Positions 53,023 through 61,300 of a stretch of 64,000 bases of DNA are shown here, piece by piece. How positions within the stretch are numbered: the first letter of the stretch is position 1; each line of letters starts with the position of its first letter. This DNA is from Bacteroidota bacterium (GTDB lineage Bacteria; Bacteroidota; Bacteroidia; Flavobacteriales; Weeksellaceae), in NCBI GenBank assembly GCA_023460855.1, contig JAEWOS010000016.1:111417-175416 (forward strand). The letters run 5' to 3'. The translations under genes and the position numbers were made by a program. Below the pieces are notes generated by a model. The model was not told the DNA's origin and searched no databases. It saw only the letters and a list, made by a program, of their open reading frames with translations.

Positions 53023-54218
53023 TATTTTCTTTTGTAAATTTCTTTTTCCAAGATGTCTAACTGTTGTTTTTCGTAGCTGTCAAGTTTGATGTAAACGAGG
53101 TTTTCTTGTAATTGGTTTAAATATTTTTCAGCTTCCATCTTATTTCCTAAAGCCAGGTTTACTTTGATGAGATTGAAATAAATGTACCTCGCAATCTTAC
53201 TGTTGTAATCTGCTTTGGAATCTTTGTAATTGATTTTCTTTAAAGCGTCATTCCAAATATCAATACCTTTTTGCATATTGGCCAATGCAACATCTGTAGA
53301 AGTGTCAGGATTAGCCTGAAGTTTTTTCAAATTTGTAGAAATGTAGATATGGGCTTTAGCTAAATCATCATACTGCCCTTTATTTTTTACATTATCAAGC
53401 TGAATCTCTTTGTTAATTGCCTGATAACCAAAATAATTGTTGATAATTTTATTGAGAGCCTTCACATTTTTCAAAAGGTAAGTTTTCTCTTCGGCAGGCT
53501 TATTAATATTGTCTGAAGGAGATGAAGAAATAAACTCATACTCTGTGAAGAGGGTTTCATTCACTTCTTCTTTTCCGTTTACCTTAATGACCAGTTTTGT
53601 TGGCTGATTTGCGTGAGTTTGTCCAGCATTATCCTGAAAATTTACCTGAGCCATATCCACATTGATGTCCACGTTCGGATTTCCTTTGGTGTACCCGTCT
53701 ATTTTTATTTGAGAAGCTAAAACTTTATCATCCACTATAAAATACTCACTCAAATTCGGCTCTTTGTAAACAGGAGGAAGCGGCTTCGAATAAATCGGTT
53801 TGTCCACAATGCGAAGTTTGGGATTTCTGCCCTGGTCTGTAAGCGCTAATCTTTCAATAAGCGAAAGTTTTTTAAAGCCGGCTGTTTCGGTGGCAAAGTC
53901 ATCCTTAGCTTTTTTTACGTCTGCCTCATATTCCTTAAGTCTCTCCTGGTATTTCACTTTGCTTTCAGCCACCACATGATCATAATTGGCTTGTTGTTCC
54001 TCGAAGTCCATCTTAGATTTTTTTATAACATCTTCCGCAGTAAGATTATAGGGGGATTTGAAATTGACAGCAAATGTTCTGCTGTTTGCGGGAAGAATTA
54101 TCTTAGGTTCCTGCAGAAGAGAAAAACTAATCTTTTCAGCAGAAATGTTTTGTGCGTTAATGGTGGCAGCGGTTAAGAAAGCAGCAATAAAGAGGGTCTT
54201 AGAAGTAGAAATTTTCAT
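53022..54218 (-). CDS. Secreted protein with coiled-coil segment, function unknown
   Basis: 398 residues from the ATG at 54218 (a TTG directly in front also opens the frame). Signal peptide KISTSKTLFIAAFLTAATINAQ. Residues about 65-110 form a charged, heptad-like helix (YDHVVAESKVKYQERLKEYE). The C-terminal third is helical with repeats like those of tetratricopeptide proteins (KIARYIYFNLIKVNLALGNKMEAEKYL). It starts a two-gene unit with the propeller-like protein; both are exported, so a shared envelope role is plausible. Confidence 0.7.
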   Translation of the reverse strand: MKISTSKTLFIAAFLTAATINAQNISAEKISFSLLQEPKIILPANSRTFAVNFKSPYNLTAEDVIKKSKMDFEEQQANYDHVVAESKVKYQERLKEYEADVKKAKDDFATETAGFKKLSLIERLALTDQGRNPKLRIVDKPIYSKPLPPVYKEPNLSEYFIVDDKVLASQIKIDGYTKGNPNVDINVDMAQVNFQDNAGQTHANQPTKLVIKVNGKEEVNETLFTEYEFISSSPSDNINKPAEEKTYLLKNVKALNKIINNYFGYQAINKEIQLDNVKNKGQYDDLAKAHIYISTNLKKLQANPDTSTDVALANMQKGIDIWNDALKKINYKDSKADYNSKIARYIYFNLIKVNLALGNKMEAEKYLNQLQENLVYIKLDSYEKQQLDILEKEIYKRK

Positions 54219-54221
54219 CAA

Positions 54222-54470
54222 AATTGTTTAAATGGGGTGCAAATTTATTAATTCCAAATTATATTATAATAAATGCGAAGAAAGGTAAATTTCTTGATAA
54301 ATCAAGCAAATGTGTTTCAGCAGCTACTTTGATAATGGATATTCCGAAAGGTTAAATCAGAAGTTAGAATAATGATTTTCATCACATTAAAGAAGTTTAA
54401 CTCAATTAATTAAATGTTTATTTAAATAATTTTTTAATTTTGTGCCCGATAATCATTAAAATTATTTACA
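54222..54470. other. Non-coding divergent promoter region
   Basis: About 250 AT-rich bases between divergent genes with no reading frame of note. A TAATTTTG (54435-54442) lies 29 bases before the ATG of the barrel protein gene and is the likely -7 element; no clear TTG partner is present at the usual distance. Confidence 0.45.
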
Positions 54471-55316
54471 ATGAAAAAATTAATTCTTAGTCTAGCAGCG
54501 GTAGTTGCATTTACTACCATGGATGCTCAAAGAAGAGATCAGCAGAAAATGTATCCAGAATCTACTGCAATGAAAGCGGGTTCAGGATTCTATGTATCGG
54601 TACAAGGAGGATATAACTTTCCGATTGCTGGGCAGACTTTAATGGTTGATGAAGATTTTACCGGAACTGCTGATTCCTATGACGATGTAATGGGAACTTT
54701 CGGTAGAGGAGCAAATTTCGGGATTGGCTTGGGTTATATGGTTACACCAAATCTTGGTGCTGAACTTGGCCTTAACTATTTGCTGGGTTCTGAATACTCA
54801 TCTACAAGCCGCTCTTCTTTCGCAAATGTAACGCAGACGATGAGAGGAAACATGTTTCAGCTGAGTCCTTCCGTTGTGTTAAGAACAAACCAGAACGGTC
54901 CGCTGAACCACTATGTAAAAGCAGGTCTGTTAATTGGTGTTGGCTCTAAAGTTACTGAGGAATGGAATGCCACTTCCGGAACAAACTACGCTTCTTCTAC
55001 AGAGGAATATACAGGAAATGCATCTCTGGGTTTCACCGGAGCTCTTGGACTTGATTATGCAGTTAACAGCAGAATTTCAGTTTTCGGAGAGGTGAAAGGT
55101 AATGCGCTTACCTACAAACCAAAAGAGTCAGAAGTTGTGCAGGCAAACATCAACGGTGTAGATCAATTGCCTAGTTTGACTACAAGAGATAGATATACCG
55201 TTTACCTGGATTCTTATGTGGACGACGGAACTGTGAACGAAGCAGATCAGCAGTCAAGAATTTCTATGCCTTTTTCCAGCATTGGAGTGAACGTAGGTCT
55301 GCGTTTCAAATTCTAA
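54471..55316 (+). CDS. Outer-membrane beta-barrel protein (OmpA/OprF-like barrel)
   Basis: 281 residues with signal peptide MKKLILSLAAVVAFTTMDAQ. The mature protein is a small barrel with repeated strands such as GFYVSVQGGYNFPIAG and NFGIGLGYMVTPNLGAELGLNYLLG and a C-terminal aromatic end (VGLRFKF). There is no peptidoglycan-binding domain. Strong, isolated expression is suggested by its own leader and a very stable terminator. Confidence 0.82.
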   Translation: MKKLILSLAAVVAFTTMDAQRRDQQKMYPESTAMKAGSGFYVSVQGGYNFPIAGQTLMVDEDFTGTADSYDDVMGTFGRGANFGIGLGYMVTPNLGAELGLNYLLGSEYSSTSRSSFANVTQTMRGNMFQLSPSVVLRTNQNGPLNHYVKAGLLIGVGSKVTEEWNATSGTNYASSTEEYTGNASLGFTGALGLDYAVNSRISVFGEVKGNALTYKPKESEVVQANINGVDQLPSLTTRDRYTVYLDSYVDDGTVNEADQQSRISMPFSSIGVNVGLRFKF

Positions 55317-55341
55317 GAAAAGGGGATCAATTATTTATAAA

Positions 55342-55373
55342 GAAATCGCCATCAGGAAACTGATGGCGATTTC
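55342..55373. terminator. Terminator between barrel protein gene and clpC
   Basis: A perfect 14-bp stem (GAAATCGCCATCAG / CTGATGGCGATTTC) with a GAAA tetraloop followed by GTTTTTA; convergent genes on both sides. Confidence 0.9.
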
Positions 55374-55398
55374 GTTTTTAATATTTAATACAGTATAA

Positions 55399-57930
55399 TT
55401 AAGTCTGTGCTTTTGAAGCCTTCTTGCCGGAAACCTTTTCTTCCTTTTCCAGGCCGTCTTTCGCTTCGTTGAGTTTCAGCACAACTTTTTCACCATCTGC
55501 AATCTGCTTATTTACGAGCAATTCTGCGATGAGGTCTTCAATATATTTCTGTACAGCTCTTTTCAGAGGTCTTGCACCGAAATCTTTATCCCAGCCTTTT
55601 TCAGCGATAAAATCTTTGGCTTCGTCCGTAAGTTCCAGCTGGTAACCCATTTTTTCGATTCTCGCATAGAGTTTATTCAGTTCCAGATCGATAATTTGGC
55701 GGATATCCTGCTGTTCCAGAGAGTTGAAGATGATGATATCGTCAATTCTGTTCAGGAATTCCGGAGAGAACGCTTTTTTCAGGGCACTTTCAATCGTGGC
55801 TCTCGCTCTGGTGTCGCTCGTGGATTTCTTCGCAGTAGTTCCGAAACCTACACCGTCACCGAAATCTTTCAGATCACGTGTACCGATATTGGATGTAAGA
55901 ATGATAATCGTATTTCTAAAATCGATTTTTCTTCCCAAAGAATCCGTTACATGTCCCTCGTCGAGAATCTGCAGCAGAATATTGAATACATCCGGATGCG
56001 CTTTTTCAATTTCGTCCAGTAATACAACCGCATATGGTTTTCTGCGGACTGCTTCCGTAAGCTGGCCACCTTCTTCGTAACCAACATATCCCGGAGGCGC
56101 CCCAACAAGTCTGGAAACTGCGAATTTTTCCATATATTCACTCATATCGATACGAATCAGCGATTCATCGGAGTCAAATAATTCACGCGCCATTACTTTT
56201 GCGAGTTCCGTTTTACCGACACCTGTTGTTCCCAGGAAAATGAAGGTTCCGATTGGTCTGTTCGGATCTTTAAGCCCGGCTCTGTTACGCTGAATGGCTT
56301 TCACCACTTTCTTCACCGCTTCTTCCTGTCCGATTACTTTTCCGTTCAGTTTGTCGTCCATCTGCGCAAGTTTATCGAGTTCGTTCTTGCCTACTTTCGT
56401 TACAGGAACGCCGCTCATCATGGAAACCACTTCCGCCACATTCTCTTCGGACACGGTTTCCTTTTTTTCCTTCACATCTTTATCCCACTTTTCCTGTGCC
56501 GAAGAAAGTTCCATCTGCAGCCTTTCTTCTTCATCTTTCAGTTTACGTGCTTCCAGATAATCCTGTTCTTTCACGGCTTTTTGCTTCAGTTCCTTAATCT
56601 CTTCGATTTTCTTTTCGTGATCGATGATTTCTGTCGGAACTTTCATGTTTTTAATATACACACGCGAACCTGCTTCGTCCATCGCATCAATTGCTTTATC
56701 CGGTAAGAATCTGTCGGTGATGTATCTTGAAGTCAGGTTTACGCAGGCGTTAATCGCTTCTTCAGTATAAGTTACATTGTGGTGTTCTTCATATTTATCC
56801 TTGATCTGATGCAGAATCTGAATAGTTTCCTCAACCGAAGTTGGTTCCACCATTACTTTCTGAAAACGTCGTTCCAGTGCACCGTCTTTTTCGATATACT
56901 GTCTGTATTCGTCAAGCGTGGTAGCGCCAATGCACTGAATTTCTCCACGTGCCAATGCAGGCTTAAACATATTGGAAGCATCAAGACTTCCCGTTGAACT
57001 ACCCGCACCAACAATAGTGTGCAGCTCATCGATAAACAGAATAACGTCGCGGTTTTTCTCGAGTTCTGTCATGATCGCTTTCATTCTTTCCTCAAATTGT
57101 CCGCGGTATTTTGTTCCCGCAACGAGACTTGCAAGATCAAGTGTGATTACGCGCTTATTGTAAAGGACACGCGATACTTTTTTCTGCTGAATTCTCAGCG
57201 CAAGTCCTTCCGCAATTGCCGATTTACCAACACCCGGTTCACCGATCAGCAGTGGATTGTTTTTCTTTCTTCTGGAAAGAATCTGGGAAACCCTTTCAAT
57301 CTCTTTCTCACGGCCAATCACGGGATCTAGTTTACCGTCTCTCGCTAATGTGGTAAGATCTCTCCCGAAATTATCCAGTGTCGGGGTTTTGCTTTTCCCC
57401 GTACCGATATTTCCGGTCGGTTTTCTCATTTGCCCGAAATCTTCTCTTTCTTCATCATCATCATAGGCGCTCATTTTCGGAGAATCACCGGAATTTTTCA
57501 TCAGTGTCTGATATTCCCTTGAAACACGCTCATAATCAATATCATAAGCCCCTAAAATGTTCGATGTCGGGTCTTCAAATTTATACAGGATTCCCAACAG
57601 AAGATGAACGGTATTAATTTCAGTACTGCGGTACTGCCGGCATTCCAGTTCGGAACGTTTTACCGCCTGGTCAGCCATTTTTGTAAACGATATATTCTGA
57701 ATTTCTTCAGCCAGAGGACTGACAGATGCCGCATTCAGCGACTCTATTTTTCTGCGGATCTGCGTAAGGTCGGCATTAAGACTCTGGAGAATTTCCTTTG
57801 CAGAATTTTCCGTCTTAATGATACCCAGCAGCAAATGTTCCGTGTTCAGGAACTCGCTTTTCAGCCTTCTTGCTTCGTTTTTGCTCTGTCTGAATACCTG
57901 ATCCAGACCGCTAGAAAATTTATAATCCAT
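55399..57930 (-). CDS. clpC: ClpC-type ATP-dependent unfoldase
   Basis: 843 residues. Two Clp-N repeats (1-150) are followed by AAA-1 with GEPGVGKSAIAEG (about 206) and a UVR-type middle domain (KQKAVKEQDYLEARKLKDEE, about 435), and AAA-2 with GTTGVGKTELAK (about 554). A GVGF loop (about 686) corresponds to the tripeptide loop that docks on ClpP. ClpC unfolds proteins for degradation by ClpP, often with an McsB/MecA-type adaptor. The spacer to the next gene (58081) holds its promoter; no CIRCE element is visible. Confidence 0.95.
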   Translation of the reverse strand: MDYKFSSGLDQVFRQSKNEARRLKSEFLNTEHLLLGIIKTENSAKEILQSLNADLTQIRRKIESLNAASVSPLAEEIQNISFTKMADQAVKRSELECRQYRSTEINTVHLLLGILYKFEDPTSNILGAYDIDYERVSREYQTLMKNSGDSPKMSAYDDDEEREDFGQMRKPTGNIGTGKSKTPTLDNFGRDLTTLARDGKLDPVIGREKEIERVSQILSRRKKNNPLLIGEPGVGKSAIAEGLALRIQQKKVSRVLYNKRVITLDLASLVAGTKYRGQFEERMKAIMTELEKNRDVILFIDELHTIVGAGSSTGSLDASNMFKPALARGEIQCIGATTLDEYRQYIEKDGALERRFQKVMVEPTSVEETIQILHQIKDKYEEHHNVTYTEEAINACVNLTSRYITDRFLPDKAIDAMDEAGSRVYIKNMKVPTEIIDHEKKIEEIKELKQKAVKEQDYLEARKLKDEEERLQMELSSAQEKWDKDVKEKKETVSEENVAEVVSMMSGVPVTKVGKNELDKLAQMDDKLNGKVIGQEEAVKKVVKAIQRNRAGLKDPNRPIGTFIFLGTTGVGKTELAKVMARELFDSDESLIRIDMSEYMEKFAVSRLVGAPPGYVGYEEGGQLTEAVRRKPYAVVLLDEIEKAHPDVFNILLQILDEGHVTDSLGRKIDFRNTIIILTSNIGTRDLKDFGDGVGFGTTAKKSTSDTRARATIESALKKAFSPEFLNRIDDIIIFNSLEQQDIRQIIDLELNKLYARIEKMGYQLELTDEAKDFIAEKGWDKDFGARPLKRAVQKYIEDLIAELLVNKQIADGEKVVLKLNEAKDGLEKEEKVSGKKASKAQT

Positions 57931-58080
57931 AGTTAGCTCTCATTCAGCGGAAATTAAGCTCCGCTCTCAACCAAAGTTACAAATACTTTACCAAAGCGCA
58001 TTTACTGACGTTATGACACGATCATTTTTACATCTCGCTGAAAATGACTAGGTTTGTGTCCTTTTTTATTATATTCAGCT

Positions 58081-58317
58081 ATGGGAAGCAGCCTTGCAGT
58101 TTTTATGGGATATGCCGCATCGTTCTTTGTGGTATTGAGTTTTTTGCTAAAAGACCTTAGAAAGGTTAGAACCGTGAATTTAGTTGGCTGTATTCTTTTC
58201 GTAATTTACGGCGTTATGAAAGGAGAGGGCGTAATCAGTGCTATGTACTGGCCGGTGATTATTCCCAATGTGATTCTCTTTTTTGTGCAGGTATATCACT
58301 TGTTAAAAAAATCCTGA
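58081..58317 (+). CDS. Small membrane protein, SWEET/YgjV-like
   Basis: 78 residues from the ATG at 58081; a TTG nine codons upstream also opens the frame. Three hydrophobic helices (about 5-22, 33-50, 55-75) with LKDLRKVRTVNLVGCILFVIYG resemble the half-transporter unit of semiSWEET or YgjV proteins. Whether it moves sugars is unknown. It is the first gene of a cluster with two glycosyltransferases and sufE. Confidence 0.65.
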   Translation: MGSSLAVFMGYAASFFVVLSFLLKDLRKVRTVNLVGCILFVIYGVMKGEGVISAMYWPVIIPNVILFFVQVYHLLKKS

Positions 58318-58327
58318 TCTTTTAAGG

Positions 58328-59428
58328 ATGAAAGTTCTCGTCTCGGCATTCAGCAATCTTTATACAGATCAGCGTATTGAAAAAGTATGCAGAACGCTGC
58401 ACGAACATGGATATCAGGTAGAGCTGATCGGCAACAACTGGGGCGGAGATGCTGCTATGGAAAGACCATATCCTTTTTACAGGATTCAGCATTCAGCGAA
58501 AAGCCTCCGTTTTGCATACGTGGAATTTCAAAAAAAACTTTACGGGGAACTCACAAAACGCGCAGATAAATCCACCATACTTCTTGCAAATGATCTTGAT
58601 GCACTTCTCCCTAATGTGCTGATTTCTAAAAAACTGAATATTCCACTTGTTTTCGACAGCCATGAAATTTTCACCGAAATGCCTGCTATTCAGGGAAGAT
58701 GGACGCAGAAAGTGTGGCGAATGCTTGAAAGAAAACTGGTTCCAGGAATTAAATATATGATGACGGAGAGTTACAGTTACGCTGATTGGTTCAGAAACGC
58801 ATACAACGTTGAACCGGTTGTCATTCGCAATATTCCGAGAAAACTGTCGCCACCGGATGAATTTCCGCAGAATAATCCAAAAATCGTTTTATATCAGGGA
58901 GTGATCAATCAGTCACGCGGAATTCCTCAGGCAATTATCGCCATGCAAGATGTAGCAAATGCTGAATTTCATATTATCGGCGATGGCCCGAAGCGAAAAG
59001 AGTATGAGCAACTGGTTCTTTCTGAAAAATTGCAGCATAAAGTAAAATTTCTCGGTAAAATGTATCCGGAAGACCTTCGGAAGGTCACCAAAACTGCGGA
59101 TGTCGGGTTGAGTCTGGAGGAAAACGGCGGCGTGAGCTACCTCTATTCGTTGCCCAATAAAGTTGCCGATTACATTCAGGCGCGGGTTCCTTCCGTAATG
59201 ATTAACTTCCCCGAGATGAGCAGGGTTCATCAGGATTTTAAGGTTGGAGAACTGATTGAAAATCATGATCCGCAAGTTATATCAGCACACATTAATATCG
59301 TGCTGAATAATGGGAGAGCTTTTTATCTCGATGAATTAAACAGGGCAGCCGAATCACTTTGCTGGGAAAATGAAGAGCCTAAAATTCTCTCGTTGTTCGG
59401 GAAAGTGGTTCAGGAAAACTTTCAATAA
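58328..59428 (+). CDS. Glycosyltransferase, family 4-like
   Basis: 366 residues with the GT-B fold. The N-terminal domain has VLVSAFSNLYTDQRIEKV and IPLVFDSHEIFTEMP (about 111), and the C-terminal nucleotide-sugar domain has VLYQGVINQSRG (about 187), VGLSLEENGGVSYLYSLPNK (about 261) and an EX7E-like acidic patch. It should transfer a sugar in lipopolysaccharide or capsule synthesis; the sugar is unknown. It precedes sufE by 9 bases. Confidence 0.85.
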   Translation: MKVLVSAFSNLYTDQRIEKVCRTLHEHGYQVELIGNNWGGDAAMERPYPFYRIQHSAKSLRFAYVEFQKKLYGELTKRADKSTILLANDLDALLPNVLISKKLNIPLVFDSHEIFTEMPAIQGRWTQKVWRMLERKLVPGIKYMMTESYSYADWFRNAYNVEPVVIRNIPRKLSPPDEFPQNNPKIVLYQGVINQSRGIPQAIIAMQDVANAEFHIIGDGPKRKEYEQLVLSEKLQHKVKFLGKMYPEDLRKVTKTADVGLSLEENGGVSYLYSLPNKVADYIQARVPSVMINFPEMSRVHQDFKVGELIENHDPQVISAHINIVLNNGRAFYLDELNRAAESLCWENEEPKILSLFGKVVQENFQ

Positions 59429-59437
59429 ATTTGCATT

Positions 59438-59860
59438 ATGACAATTCAGGAAAAGCAGCAGGAAGCGGTTGAAGAGTTCGCATTTTTTGATGAATGGGAA
59501 GAAAAATACAGTCATCTCATAGAACTTGGAAAAGAATTAAAGAATTTCCCGGAAGAAAAGAAAACCGATGATAATCTCATAAAGGGCTGCCAGTCAAAGG
59601 TTTGGCTTGATGCAAATTTACAGGACGGTAAAATTTTCTTCGATGCGGACAGCGACGGAATTCTTCCGAAAGGTATGGCAGCTTTGCTGGTGAGTATTTA
59701 CAGCGGCCATTCGGTACAGGAAATTCTCGATTCAGATTTTGACTTCATTTCGGAGATTGGCCTTCAGGAATTTCTTTCACCATCCCGCGCAAACGGACTA
59801 ATGGCCATGACCAAGCAGATTAAGTTTTACGCAGTGGCCTTCAGCATGAAAAACCAATGA
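59438..59860 (+). CDS. sufE: SufE-family sulfur acceptor
   Basis: 140 residues. The acceptor cysteine is in LIKGCQSKVWL (about 52). The family takes persulfide sulfur from the SufS cysteine desulfurase for Fe-S cluster assembly. It lies between two glycosyltransferase genes and away from the suf operon. A TAAATTTG ends 4 bases before its ATG (59426-59433), and its end overlaps the next gene by 4 bases (ATGA). Confidence 0.93.
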   Translation: MTIQEKQQEAVEEFAFFDEWEEKYSHLIELGKELKNFPEEKKTDDNLIKGCQSKVWLDANLQDGKIFFDADSDGILPKGMAALLVSIYSGHSVQEILDSDFDFISEIGLQEFLSPSRANGLMAMTKQIKFYAVAFSMKNQ

Positions 59861-60834
59861 CAATACTTGGATACCGTTTTTCGGCGTTTGGAGATGTAGC
59901 GATGGTCGCTACAGTTTTCAAAGAGTTTCTGGAACAGAATCCCGATGTGAAACTGGTAATTGTTTCACGTGAAAACTTCCGGGATTTGTTCGACGGTATG
60001 CCGCGTCTACACTTCAAAGGAGTTGATTTTGACGAGTACAAAGGATTTATCGGGCTGCGAAAACTTGCAAAAGAACTGATAAGCGAATTTAATCCCTGTC
60101 AAATTGCTGATTTTCATGATGTTATCCGCACCAAGATCCTGAACAGGTATTTTAAAAGCCGCGGATTTCAGATTTCTGTGATCGATAAAGGAAAAGAGGA
60201 AAAAGAACTGCTAACCGACATCTGGAATTTAGAAAAAAAACCTTTAAAAACTACAGTTGAAAGGTATGCCGATGTTTTGAGGAATCTTGGACATCCGGTT
60301 ACTCTTTCTCACAGGTACGTTCCGTCGCAGCACCGAACCGGTGGAATCGGTTTTGCTCCTTTTGCACAGCATTTCGGGAAAATGCTGCCACTTGAAAAAT
60401 CATTCGAAGTAGCAAAAATTCTGGCGACGCAGCAGCCCGTATATTTTTTCGGAGGCAGGGGAGAGGAATCGGAAATTTTGCAGCGCTGGCAGAATGAAAT
60501 TCCAAACACCGTTAACCTTGCGGGAAAACTTACGTTAAAGGAAGAATTACAAAAAATTTCGGAGCTGCACCTGATGATTTCTATGGACAGCGCAAACATG
60601 CATCTGGCAAGTCTGGCCGGCACGCGCTGTATTTCTGTGTGGGGCGCCACGCATCATTTCGCAGGATTCCTAGGTTACGGACAGAGCACGGATGACATCG
60701 TCCACGTAAAAGACCTCACCTGCCGCCCGTGTTCCGTTTTTGGCGACAAAGAATGTTACCGAGGAGATTACGCGTGTCTGAATGAAATACACGCGGAAGA
60801 TGTGGTGGGTAAGGTTTTGGGAGTTTCAAATTAG
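59857..60834 (+). CDS. Glycosyltransferase family 9 (LPS heptosyltransferase-like)
   Basis: 325 residues. The N-terminus (ILGYRFSAFGDVAMVATV) and the C-terminal LMISMDSANMHLASLAGTRCISVWGATHH are the family 9 signatures seen in ADP-heptose:LPS heptosyltransferases. It adds a sugar to the lipid A core. Overlap with sufE by ATGA shows translational coupling. The end has three cysteines (CRPCSVF and CYRGDYAC), probably structural. The 3' end overlaps the convergent KTSC-like gene by 4 bases. A parS-like sequence lies in codons 35-40. Confidence 0.88.
   Translation: MTILGYRFSAFGDVAMVATVFKEFLEQNPDVKLVIVSRENFRDLFDGMPRLHFKGVDFDEYKGFIGLRKLAKELISEFNPCQIADFHDVIRTKILNRYFKSRGFQISVIDKGKEEKELLTDIWNLEKKPLKTTVERYADVLRNLGHPVTLSHRYVPSQHRTGGIGFAPFAQHFGKMLPLEKSFEVAKILATQQPVYFFGGRGEESEILQRWQNEIPNTVNLAGKLTLKEELQKISELHLMISMDSANMHLASLAGTRCISVWGATHHFAGFLGYGQSTDDIVHVKDLTCRPCSVFGDKECYRGDYACLNEIHAEDVVGKVLGVSN
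59961..59976. other. Weaker parS-like sequence inside a glycosyltransferase gene
   Basis: TGTTTCACGTGAAAAC matches the parS consensus at 14 of 16 positions. It lies within coding DNA (Ile-Val-Ser-Arg-Glu-Asn), 32.7 kb from the mnmG pair, so chance is a real possibility. Confidence 0.35.
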
Positions 60835-61058
60835 TAACAATCACAGGTATAATCCATTATATATTTATGGAACGCCTCTCCGTAACTACCATATAGTCCT
60901 TCTGTCTTAAAGGCACTCCATCTTTGCGAGCTTATACCACAAAAGATATAAGGCTTGCCCTTGAAATCGTAATCGTTCTTTTTGATATACGCAATTACAA
61001 GCCCACCGTCATAATCCACTTGGTAATACTCGACTTTCACAAGCCAGGAAGAATCCAT
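60831..61058 (-). CDS. KTSC-domain-like small protein with uncertain 5' end
   Basis: 75 residues from the only ATG (61058). The pattern MDSSWLVKVEYYQ, LVIAYIKK, FKGKPYIFCGISSQRWSAF and SYGEAFHKYI fits the KTSC domain, which occurs in small bacterial and phage proteins. The frame stays open 22 codons further upstream, to a TAA at 61127-61125, and reads FSCNDLVKYAISKDPYPSTVRP just before the ATG. This looks like the continuation of a protein (possibly a lipoprotein, with SC as the lipid-attachment site) whose start is lost. Either the gene is 5'-truncated or it begins at the internal ATG. It marks the change to AT-rich DNA. Confidence 0.55.
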   Translation of the reverse strand: MDSSWLVKVEYYQVDYDGGLVIAYIKKNDYDFKGKPYIFCGISSQRWSAFKTEGLYGSYGEAFHKYIMDYTCDCY

Positions 61059-61138
61059 TGGTCTTACTGTAGAAGGATATGGATCTTTTGAAATGGCATA
61101 TTTGACTAAATCATTGCAGGAAAATTAAAGTGTGAAAT

Positions 61139-61191
61139 AAATGTCCATTTTGTGCATACATCATATATACTCCCACACAAATTGGACATTT
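61139..61191. repeat. Inverted repeat, 16-bp arms
   Basis: AAATGTCCATTTTGTG (61139-61154) pairs with CACAAATTGGACATTT (61176-61191) at 15 of 16 positions around a 21-base loop. It lies upstream of the KTSC-like gene and downstream of the T9SS protein gene. It could act as a terminator for the minus-strand gene at 61301 or be the remains of a mobile element end. Confidence 0.7.
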
Positions 61192-61300
61192 CTACAGATT
61201 AGAAATAATTACAGAAGTCAATGATTGTTTATCAATTGACAAATATTAAGAAGTTAAACTCAAAATAATAATTTTGAATAAAAGACAGAATTTTCTAGTA

